Shown: positions 57,759-64,000 of the stretch, piece by piece
Numbering within the stretch: position 1 is the stretch's first letter
How the letters are laid out: the number at the start of each line of letters is the position of its first letter
DNA from: Saccharopolyspora erythraea
GTDB lineage: Bacteria; Actinomycetota; Actinomycetes; Mycobacteriales; Pseudonocardiaceae
Length of the DNA: 64,000 nucleotides
Reading direction: 5' to 3'
Assembly: GCF_018141105.1 (NCBI RefSeq)
Contig: NZ_CP054839.1
Coordinates: 868,001 to 932,000, forward strand
Made by a program: the position numbers and the translations under genes
Notes under the pieces: model-generated
Database searches by the model: none
Seen by the model: only the letters and a program-made list of their open reading frames with translations
What the model was told of the DNA's origin: nothing

Positions 57759-57813
57759 CCTGCCGCCCGGTCTGGATCGCGCCGCGCCGGACCGCGAGCT
57801 GTAGCTTCGCCTC

Positions 57814-58626
57814 ATGGCCGCGCACGATCCGGACGCCCCGCGGGAACGCGGGACCGCCGCTCCGACGGTGGCCAGCCGGCTGTTCCGGATCCTCGACGCC
57901 TTCTCCGCGCAGCGTCCGGCCATGACCCTGTCCTCGATCAGCAGGCACAGCGGGCTGGCGCTGACGACCACGCACCGGCTGGTCGGCGAGCTCACGCGCT
58001 GGGGTGCGCTGGAGCGCGACGCGGCCGGGCGCTACCGGATCGGCCTGCGGCTGCACGAGCTGGCCGCGCTCGCGCCGCGCGGGATGTTCCTGCGCGAGAT
58101 CGCGATGCCCTTCCTCGGCGACCTGTACGAGGCGACCCATCAGAACGTCCAGCTCGGGGTGCTCGACGGCACCGAGGTGGTCTACGTCGAACGCCTCTCC
58201 GGCCGTGGCGCCGTGCCGGTCGCCTCGCGGCCGGGCGCGCGGCTCCCGTTGCACGCCACCGGTGTCGGGCTGGTGCTCCTCGCGCACGCCGACGGCGACT
58301 TCCAGGAGGAGGTGCTGCGGGCACCGCTGAAGCGGTTCACCGACCGGACGATCAGCGGCGCGGACCGGCTGCGCCGGGTGCTGGCCGACGCGCGGCGGGA
58401 CGGCTACGTCATCAGCGACCGCCAGATCGAGCTGTCGACGGTCTCGGTGGCCGCGCCCGTGCGCGACCACACCGACACCGTCGTCGCATCTCTGTCGATC
58501 GTCGTGCCCTCGGGGGAGGTCGATCCGATGACGCTGGTCCCGGCCGTCCGGGCCGCGGCGCGGGGGATCTCGCGGGCGTTGGGTTCCGCAACGCCCCTGG
58601 CCGGGCGGAGCCCGAAGAGCGGGTGA
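57814..58626 (+). CDS. IclR-family regulator
   Basis: The 270 residues carry a winged helix at the N terminus (APTVASRLFRILDAFSAQRP with LSSISRHSGLALTTTHRLVG). The IclR effector domain follows (HQNVQLGVLDGTEVVYVERL, LPLHATGVGLVLLAHADGDF, DRQIELSTVSVAAPVRDHTD). IclR proteins of the PobR/PcaR type often govern pobA, and this gene is upstream of pobA on the same strand. TAGCTT lies 6 bases before ATG 57814, so the mRNA is probably leaderless. Confidence 0.9.
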   Translation: MAAHDPDAPRERGTAAPTVASRLFRILDAFSAQRPAMTLSSISRHSGLALTTTHRLVGELTRWGALERDAAGRYRIGLRLHELAALAPRGMFLREIAMPFLGDLYEATHQNVQLGVLDGTEVVYVERLSGRGAVPVASRPGARLPLHATGVGLVLLAHADGDFQEEVLRAPLKRFTDRTISGADRLRRVLADARRDGYVISDRQIELSTVSVAAPVRDHTDTVVASLSIVVPSGEVDPMTLVPAVRAAARGISRALGSATPLAGRSPKSG

Positions 58627-58662
58627 GGGGTTCGCGGAGCCCGGCACGGCTCAACGCGTCAT

Positions 58663-58748
58663 CGGAGGCGCTGCTCGCCTCCGGAAGCCGCATCCGGTCT
58701 TCGACCGGACAGCGCTGCGCGCTGATCAACGCCCCATCTGGGGCGCTG
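58663..58748 (-). repeat. Structured hairpin repeat, copy B
   Basis: On the minus strand: CGCCCC, AGAT, GGGGCG, then CAGCGC, GCA, GCGCTG, then TCCGGTC, GAA, GACCGGA, then CGGAGGCG, AGCAG, CGCCTCCG. The first three correspond position by position with copy A at 41714-41773, with paired substitutions in the stems. It lies between the IclR gene and pobA, antisense to both. Confidence 0.75.
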
Positions 58749-58902
58749 AGGTCTTCTGTTCACCGGAAAGAGCGGTACCGCCGGATCGGGCGGCGGGCGC
58801 AGGGTGGTGTCTCCCAGACCCTGTAACGGCGGTCACACGCCGCCGGGCACGCGGCCGACGTCGCGGGCCGGCCAGGGGTGACATCGGAAGGAACCCACGT
58901 CC

Positions 58903-60078
58903 ATGCGGATCCAGGTCGGGATCGTCGGAGCAGGGCCGGCCGGGCTCATGCTCGCGCACCTGCTGCACCAGCACGGGATCGAGTCCGTGGTGGTCGACAC
59001 GCGCACCAGGGACGAGATCGAGGGCACCATCCGGGCCGGTGTGCTGGAGCAGACCTCGGTCGACCTGATGTCGGCCACCGGGGTCGGCGACCGCGTGAAG
59101 CGGCAGGGGCAGGTGCACCACGGCATCGAGCTGCGCTTCGGCGGGCAGGGGCACCGCATCGACTTCGCCGACCTGACCGGCGGTCGCGGCGTCACGATCT
59201 ACCCGCAGCACGAAGTGCTCAAGGACCTCATCGCCAAGCGGCTCGCCGACGGCGGCGACATCCGCTTCGGCGTGTCCGACGTCCGGGTCGAGGGCGTCGA
59301 CGGCGACTCGCCGGCGATCCGCTTCACCGAGGGCGGCACCGAGCAGGTGCTGCACCCCGCGCTGGTCGCCGGCTGCGACGGTTCGCGCTCCACGACGCGT
59401 TTCCTGGTCCCGGCCCCGAAGCCGCGCCAGGACCACTTCCGGCAGTACCCGTTCGCCTGGTTCGGCATCCTCGCCGAGGCGCCGCCGTCGTCGGACGAGC
59501 TGATCTACGCCCACCACGAGAACGGTTTCGCGCTGGTCAGCACCCGTTCGCCCACGGTGCAGCGGCTCTACCTGCAGGTCGACCCGAACGACACCACCGC
59601 CGACTGGAGCGACGACCGGATCTGGCACGAGCTGCACACCAGGGTCTCCGGTGAGGGCGTGCGGATCGTGGAGGGGCCGATCTTCCAGAAGTCGGTCCTG
59701 CACTTCCGCAGCTTCGTGTGCGAGCCGATGCAGTACGGCAGGCTGTTCCTGGCAGGCGACGCCGCGCACACCGTGCCGCCGACCGGGGCCAAGGGCATGA
59801 ACCTGGCCATCGCCGACGTCTACGTGCTCTCCCGCGCCATGGCCGAGTACTTCGCGGGCGGCGGGACGGGCGCGCTCGACGCCTACACCGCGACCGTGCT
59901 GCCGCGGGTCTGGCGCGCGCAGCACTTCTCGTGGTGGATGACCTCGATGCTGCACCGCATGCCCGATGCCAGCGGGTTCGACCTCAACCGCCAGCGCGCC
60001 GAGCTGGACTTCGTCACCCGCTCCCGCGCGGGCCGGACGCTGCTCGCCGAGAACTACGTGGGCACCCCGCTCGACTGA
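58903..60078 (+). CDS. pobA: 4-hydroxybenzoate 3-monooxygenase
   Basis: The 391 residues, typical of PobA, start at ATG 58903 after AAGGAA. This flavoprotein converts 4-hydroxybenzoate, NADPH (or NADH) and O2 to protocatechuate. The FAD motif VGIVGAGPAGLMLAHLLHQH is at residues 4-23. The DG motif LVAGCDGSRSTTRF and the GD motif GRLFLAGDAAHTVPPTGAKG with MNLAIADVYVL are intact. Pca ring-cleavage genes are absent from the window. Its last 25 bases overlap the convergent LysR gene. Confidence 0.95.
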   Translation: MRIQVGIVGAGPAGLMLAHLLHQHGIESVVVDTRTRDEIEGTIRAGVLEQTSVDLMSATGVGDRVKRQGQVHHGIELRFGGQGHRIDFADLTGGRGVTIYPQHEVLKDLIAKRLADGGDIRFGVSDVRVEGVDGDSPAIRFTEGGTEQVLHPALVAGCDGSRSTTRFLVPAPKPRQDHFRQYPFAWFGILAEAPPSSDELIYAHHENGFALVSTRSPTVQRLYLQVDPNDTTADWSDDRIWHELHTRVSGEGVRIVEGPIFQKSVLHFRSFVCEPMQYGRLFLAGDAAHTVPPTGAKGMNLAIADVYVLSRAMAEYFAGGGTGALDAYTATVLPRVWRAQHFSWWMTSMLHRMPDASGFDLNRQRAELDFVTRSRAGRTLLAENYVGTPLD

Positions 60079-61043
60079 GCCGGTCCGCTCGCACCAACGC
60101 CTGGCCGGGGCGTGCCAGTCCGGGTCGGGTCGGCCGCACCCGGCCGGCCCCCGCCCGGCTGCGCCGGTGCGGCCGCGGCGATGTCCAGGAACGAGCGCAG
60201 CACCGGGGTCCCGGTCTCCCGCCGCCAGGCCATCGCCATCCGCGCGGTGGCCGAGACGTCGGTCAGCGGCACGAAGGTCGCTCCCGCCCGCGGGATCTGC
60301 TGCACCGACGACGGGACGACGGCGATCCCCATCCCGCCCGCGACCAGCCCGACGATGGTCTGCATGAGCCACACGTCGGGCTGGACCACGCGCGGGGTGA
60401 ACCCGGCGCGCTCGCACGCCTGCGTGACGATCGTGTAGAGGCCGGGCATGTCGTAGCGGGGCGGGAGGATGAACGGTTCGTCGGCCACCGCGCGCAGATC
60501 GACCTCGGAGAAGTCCGCCAGCGGGTGCGTGGACGGCAGCGCGAGCACCAGCGAGTCGTCGGCCACGCTGCGCACGTGCAGCGACGGGTCGTCGATGGGC
60601 AGGTAGAAGAAGCCCGCGTCGATCCGGCGGTCGTGCAGCCGCTCCACGATCTCGTCCGGGCGCATCTCCTGCAGCCGCAGACGCACCTCGGGGTAGCGGG
60701 CCTTGAACTGCCGCAGGATCGGCGGCAGCACCACGTTGGACGCCGACGGGATGAAGCCGAGCGCGAGCCGCCCGACGCGGCCGCTGCCCGCTTCGCGCGT
60801 CATCTGCGCCGCGTGGTCGACCTCGTGCAGGATGCGCCGCGCTTCCTCCAGCAGCACCCGTCCGGCGTCGGTGAGCTGGGTGCCGCGTGCGGTGCGGTGC
60901 ACCAGCACGGCGCCCAGCTCGGTCTCCAGCTTGCGCAGCTGCGCGCTCAGCGGCGGCTGGGCGATGTGCAGCCGCGCGGCGGCGCGGGTGAGGCTCTGCT
61001 CCTCGGCGATCGCCACGAAGTAGCGCAGGTGCCGCAGTTCCAC
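60054..61043 (-). CDS. LysR-family regulator of the aromatic-acid transporter
   Basis: The 329 residues start at GTG 61043, with GGGAGG 4 bases upstream; an in-frame ATG at 61064 lies inside the operator palindrome. The N-terminal HTH is LRHLRYFVAIAEEQSLTRAA with ARLHIAQPPLSAQLRKLETE. The effector domain contains GRLALGFIPSASNVVLPPIL and VAGGMGIAVVPSSVQQIPRA. It is of the CatR/BenM-like branch that responds to aromatic intermediates. A Pro/Gly-rich tail of 40 residues is unusual. Divergent from the AAHS transporter. Confidence 0.88.
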   Translation of the reverse strand: MELRHLRYFVAIAEEQSLTRAAARLHIAQPPLSAQLRKLETELGAVLVHRTARGTQLTDAGRVLLEEARRILHEVDHAAQMTREAGSGRVGRLALGFIPSASNVVLPPILRQFKARYPEVRLRLQEMRPDEIVERLHDRRIDAGFFYLPIDDPSLHVRSVADDSLVLALPSTHPLADFSEVDLRAVADEPFILPPRYDMPGLYTIVTQACERAGFTPRVVQPDVWLMQTIVGLVAGGMGIAVVPSSVQQIPRAGATFVPLTDVSATARMAMAWRRETGTPVLRSFLDIAAAAPAQPGGGRPGAADPTRTGTPRPGVGASGPAQSSGVPT

Positions 61044-61059
61044 GCGTCCTCCCGCGAGT

Positions 61060-61080
61060 TCCATATCTCTCGGATATGGA
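61060..61080. promoter_or_regulatory. Palindromic LysR-site candidate
   Basis: TCCATATC, TCTCG, GATATGGA: perfect 8-bp arms, 5-base spacer. A partial copy GGACATATGG follows at 61101-61110. The site lies between the divergent LysR and transporter genes. Confidence 0.6.
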
Positions 61081-61161
61081 GCACGCTACCTGGTGGTATT
61101 GGACATATGGCCCGAGTGACGTCAGTCTCCATCTCACGTGTGACTCGACGAGGGGACTGCC

Positions 61162-62415
61162 GTGCCGGGTGATGGGACGATCGACCGCGGGAACGTCCGC
61201 TGGGTGCTGCCGCTGTGCTGGACGGCGGTCCTGCTCGACGGGTTCGACCTCGTTGTGCTCGGCACGGTGCTGCCGGTGATGCTCGACGAGCGGGTGTGGG
61301 GCCTGACCCCGGCCTCGGCCTCGCTGGTCTCGACGGTCGGCCTGCTCGGCATGATGGTCGGCGGGCTCGTGATCGGCACCGTCACCGACCTCGTCGGCCG
61401 CCGCCGGGTGCTGCTGCTGGCGGTCACCTCCTTCTCGCTGTTCACCGCGCTGTGCGCGCTGGCGCCGTCGGTCGTGGTGTTCGGCCTGCTGCGGTTCCTG
61501 GCCGGGCTCGGCCTCGGCGGCTGCCTGCCGACCGCGATCACGCTGGTGACCGAGTTCGCCAGGGGCGGCCGCAGCAGCAGCGCGACGACGACGATCATGA
61601 CCGGCTACCACGTGGGTGCGGTGCTCACCGCGCTGCTCGGCCTGCTGCTGATCCCGGTCGTGGGGTGGCGGATGATGTTCGTCGCCGGCGCGCTGCCCGC
61701 GCTGGTGCTGGTGCCGCTGATGTGGCGCTACCTGCCGGAGTCGCGGATCTTCCGGGCCGCCGCGGAGTCGGCGGCGAAACCGGCGTCGGTGCGCGAGAAC
61801 ATCGCGACCCTGTTCCGCGGCGGGATGGCGGTTTCCACGGTCGCGTTCTGGGTGGCCTCGTTCCTCGGGCTGATCCTGGTCTACGGCCTCAACACCTGGC
61901 TGCCGGAGATCATGCGGGCCGCGGGCTACCCGCTCGGCGCCTCGCTCGGCCTGCTGCTGACGCTGAACGTCGGCGCGGTGCTCGGGCTGGTCGTGGCAGG
62001 CGGGGTCGCCGACCGCACGGGCGTGAAGCGCTCGACGGTGCTGTGGTTCGCGGCGGCGGCCGTGATGCTCGCGCTGCTGAGCGTGCGGCTGCCCGCGGTC
62101 GGTCTCTACGGCGCGGTGCTGATGGCCGGGTTCTTCGTGTTCAGCGCGCAGGTGCTGGTCTACGCCTTCGTCGGCCGCGCCTACCCGGTCGCGGCCCGCG
62201 CCACCGGACTCGGCTGGACCACCGGGGTGGGCCGGATCGGCGCGATCACCGGCCCGCTGCTCGGCGGGGCGCTGCTGACCGCGGGCCTCGCGTATCCGTG
62301 GGGCTTCTACGTCTTCGGCGCGATCAGCGCGCTGGGCGCGATGGCGATCGCGGTCGCCGCGCGGCCCGCCGTCCACGCCGGGGCCGTGGAGGAGCCGGCC
62401 GCCACCGCATCGTAA
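61162..62415 (+). CDS. Aromatic acid:H+ symporter (AAHS/PcaK-like MFS)
   Basis: A 417-residue, 12-TM protein. The TM1 motif LDGFDLVVLGTVLPVML is the AAHS DGFD signature of aromatic-acid importers such as PcaK and BenK. Loop 2-3 has GTVTDLVGRRRVLLLAVTSF, and TM4-5 has RFLAGLGLGGCLPTAITLVT. GTG 61162 follows GGGGA. With pobA and the IclR and LysR regulators around it, the likely substrate is 4-hydroxybenzoate or protocatechuate. Confidence 0.9.
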   Translation: MPGDGTIDRGNVRWVLPLCWTAVLLDGFDLVVLGTVLPVMLDERVWGLTPASASLVSTVGLLGMMVGGLVIGTVTDLVGRRRVLLLAVTSFSLFTALCALAPSVVVFGLLRFLAGLGLGGCLPTAITLVTEFARGGRSSSATTTIMTGYHVGAVLTALLGLLLIPVVGWRMMFVAGALPALVLVPLMWRYLPESRIFRAAAESAAKPASVRENIATLFRGGMAVSTVAFWVASFLGLILVYGLNTWLPEIMRAAGYPLGASLGLLLTLNVGAVLGLVVAGGVADRTGVKRSTVLWFAAAAVMLALLSVRLPAVGLYGAVLMAGFFVFSAQVLVYAFVGRAYPVAARATGLGWTTGVGRIGAITGPLLGGALLTAGLAYPWGFYVFGAISALGAMAIAVAARPAVHAGAVEEPAATAS

Positions 62416-62420
62416 AAACA

Positions 62421-62450
62421 TTGACTTATATAAGGTCGTAGCGGCACAGT
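62421..62450 (+). promoter_or_regulatory. arsR-type promoter with palindrome
   Basis: TTGACT (62421-62426) and a -10-like CACAGT (62445-62450) with an 18-base spacer. The perfect palindrome CTTATATAAG (62425-62434) overlaps the -35. The start codon GTG 62457 is 6 bases after the -10. Confidence 0.45.
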
Positions 62451-62456
62451 TCTCCC

Positions 62457-62810
62457 GTGCACGCGTTCGACGTGCTGGGCGATCCCGTGCGCCGGCGGAT
62501 CCTGGAGCTGCTCGCCGACGGCGAGCTGTCCTCCGGGGAAGTCACCGCGGTCGTGCGGGAGGAGTTCGGCATCTCCCAGCCCGCCGTGTCGCAGCACCTG
62601 CGGGTGTTGCGCGACAACGGCTTCGCCACCGTGCGCGCGGAGGGCACCCGGCGGCTGTACTCGGTCGACCCGGCGCCGCTGAGGGAGATCGACTCCTGGC
62701 TCGAACGCTACCGCCGCATCTGGTCGCAGCCGCTGGACGCGCTGGCCACCGAGCTCGCACGGGGCGCGCGGAAGCGGCGCCGTGGAGGGCCCGCCGGCGA
62801 CGGAGGCTAG
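62457..62810 (+). CDS. ArsR-family winged-helix regulator
   Basis: A 117-residue protein beginning at GTG 62457: FDVLGDPVRRRILELLADGE, then the recognition helix ISQPAVSQHLRVLRDNGFAT and the wing RAEGTRRLYSVDPAPLREID. The C-terminal helix (WLERYRRIWSQPLDALATEL) is of the type found in regulators beside AHSA1/SRPBCC genes. No metal-binding Cys cluster is present, so it is not a classical arsenic sensor. It ends 5 bases before the convergent lipoprotein gene. Confidence 0.88.
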   Translation: MHAFDVLGDPVRRRILELLADGELSSGEVTAVVREEFGISQPAVSQHLRVLRDNGFATVRAEGTRRLYSVDPAPLREIDSWLERYRRIWSQPLDALATELARGARKRRRGGPAGDGG

Positions 62811-62815
62811 CGGCG

Positions 62816-64000
62816 TCAGCCCGCGGTGATGCGCAGGATCTTGTCGTCGCCGCCGTTCGACGTGGTCACGTAGAGCGCGCCGTCCGGGCCCTGACGGGCC
62901 GCGCGCAGCCTGCCGTACGTGCCGTCGAGCGCCGCGGGCACCTCGGTGCCGCGCACGCTCCCGTCGGGATTCACCGCGTACAGCAACAACTTGCTGCCCC
63001 GCAGCGTGGTCACGGCGAGCATGCCGTCGAACCGGCCCCACTGAGATCCGGTCAGGAATTCCGCCCCGCAGGGGGCCTCCCGCGCGCGTCCCGACGACCA
63101 CACCGCGGGCACCGCGTCGGGGAAGCGCCGCAGGTCGGTCATCGGCACGGCCTCGTCGTAGCTGTCCTCGGTCCCGCCCCGGGACGGGTCCCAGCCGTAG
63201 TTGCCTCCCGGCCGGAGCAGGTTGATCTCGTCGTCGCGGTCGGGTCCGTGCTCGGAGATGAGGACCTGGCCGCCCGGCCGGACCGCGACGCCCTGCGGGT
63301 TGCGGTGGCCGTAGGTCAGCAGCAGGCGCTCGTTGGGGTCGGGCGACGAGGCGAACGGGTTGTCCGGCAGCGGGGCACCGGTGTCGATGTCCATCCGCAG
63401 CACCTTGCCGCCGAGCCCGTGCCGGTCCTGCGACGTCGCGGGACGTGCCACATCGCCCGTGCTGACCAGCAGGGCGCCGTCCGCGGCGAGTGCGGGCCTG
63501 CACCCGGAGTGCCTGCCGTTGGGGTTGATCGGCAGCCCGGTCAGCAGCGGCTCGCCGACCCGCTGCGCGCTCGCGCCGTCGTCGGCCAGCCGCCACGTGA
63601 TCAGCCGGATGTCGATGGCTCGCCCGCCGGCCTGGTGGGTCTGGCAGGTGATGAAGCGCCGGTTCTCCGCGAACCGGGGGTGGATCAGCATCCCCATGAG
63701 ACCGCCCTCGAACTCGACGAGGACGTCGCCGAAGTCGGCGGCCACCGGCTGGACCTGTCCGCCCTTGAACAGCGCGAGACGTCCCGGGCGCTGCGTGACC
63801 AGGGCGCTGCCGTCGGGCAGGAAGCCGATTTCCCAGCCGTGCTGGAGCCCCGAGGCGACGACCTCGGCCCGCAGTTCGCGCGCGTCGACCGGCCTCGGCG
63901 CCTGCTGCGCGGGCGGCGCGGGCGCGGTGGGCGCGGGGGTGCCGGCGCCGGCACAACCCGCGAGAACGACGAGGCAGAGCACGGCGGATGCGGCGGACCG
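62816..64000 (-). CDS. PQQ-type sugar dehydrogenase lipoprotein (partial at right edge)
   Basis: The frame runs off the window end. From inside, RSAASAVLCLVVLAGCAG is a lipoprotein signal with lipobox LAGC, so only a few N-terminal residues are missing. The rest is a six-bladed beta-propeller of the glucose/sorbosone dehydrogenase family: LQHGWEIGFLPDGSALVTQR, GLMGMLIHPRFAENRRFITC, YGHRNPQGVAVRPGGQVLIS, EHGPDRDDEINLLRPGGNYG and GPDGALYVTTSNGGDDKILR. These enzymes oxidise aldoses outside the membrane using PQQ, though actinobacterial members may have lost activity. Confidence 0.88.
   Translation of the reverse strand, partial: RSAASAVLCLVVLAGCAGAGTPAPTAPAPPAQQAPRPVDARELRAEVVASGLQHGWEIGFLPDGSALVTQRPGRLALFKGGQVQPVAADFGDVLVEFEGGLMGMLIHPRFAENRRFITCQTHQAGGRAIDIRLITWRLADDGASAQRVGEPLLTGLPINPNGRHSGCRPALAADGALLVSTGDVARPATSQDRHGLGGKVLRMDIDTGAPLPDNPFASSPDPNERLLLTYGHRNPQGVAVRPGGQVLISEHGPDRDDEINLLRPGGNYGWDPSRGGTEDSYDEAVPMTDLRRFPDAVPAVWSSGRAREAPCGAEFLTGSQWGRFDGMLAVTTLRGSKLLLYAVNPDGSVRGTEVPAALDGTYGRLRAARQGPDGALYVTTSNGGDDKILRITAG

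Noticed and set aside
58726-62421. A 1231-codon open frame on the minus strand
   Set aside because: It is antisense to pobA and the MFS transporter, with His/Arg/Gly-rich composition typical of GC-rich shadow frames. The genes on the other strand have clear family motifs.
1-64000. Transposase, integrase, phage, plasmid origin or CRISPR genes
   Set aside because: None were found on reading both strands; accessory genes show no direct sign of a mobile element.

Overview
The window is high-GC actinobacterial DNA, most likely from a Pseudonocardiales species close to Saccharopolyspora (inference from protein style, gene order, strong G/C third-codon bias and frequent GTG starts). Its backbone keeps the order of the Mycobacterium tuberculosis segment Rv0984-Rv1019: moaB, mscL, a Ruc-like zinc-ribbon protein, 5-formyl-THF cyclo-ligase, galU, moeA/glp, a GNAT acetyltransferase, glpR, pmt, rsmI, pabB, metG, tatD, rpfB, rsmA, ispE, a fatty-acyl-AMP ligase, pth, rplY, prs, glmU and a TetR regulator. 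Accessory genes are inserted between these blocks. No transposase, integrase, phage gene or CRISPR array was seen.

Layout. 1-9 kb: molybdopterin-type proteins, mechanosensitive channel, a SAF-domain protein, Ruc-like chaperone, folate and UDP-glucose enzymes, the Glp/GlpR cell-division pair and tRNA-Ala. 9-22 kb is accessory: FMN reductase plus VOC protein, a large AfsR-type regulator, a LuxR-type regulator, lysine 6-aminotransferase (lat), a DHA2 drug exporter with its TetR repressor, and a two-component system divergent from an ABC exporter. 22-31 kb: pmt/rsmI, a toxin-antitoxin pair, pabB, a secreted lipase, a repeat-rich spacer, and a PadR-controlled ABC exporter. 31-45 kb: metG, tatD, rpfB with a long structured leader, rsmA, a SAM riboswitch with metNIQ, ispE, an ABC-F ATPase and a FAAL. 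45-57 kb: pth, rplY, an HxlR regulator/oxidoreductase pair, an unusual Nramp-family protein, a nitroreductase, prs-glmU, a GGDEF protein, tRNA-Gln, and a desaturase with a TetR gene. 57-64 kb: IclR regulator, pobA, LysR regulator and an aromatic-acid transporter (4-hydroxybenzoate use), an ArsR regulator, and a sugar-dehydrogenase lipoprotein cut by the right edge.

The most striking non-coding signal is a structured repeat present twice (about 41714-41787 on plus, 58663-58748 on minus). Its stems differ in sequence between copies by paired, compensatory changes while loop and spacing are kept. Other non-coding structure includes two perfect DnaA boxes (3274-3301), a Shine-Dalgarno-masking hairpin in front of rpfB, a SAM riboswitch whose first stem starts about where its promoter would initiate, long inverted repeats upstream of lat and at 28927-29067, G-rich degenerate repeats in convergent spacers, and many leaderless promoters of the form TANNNT-N6/7-start codon, some arranged back to back.
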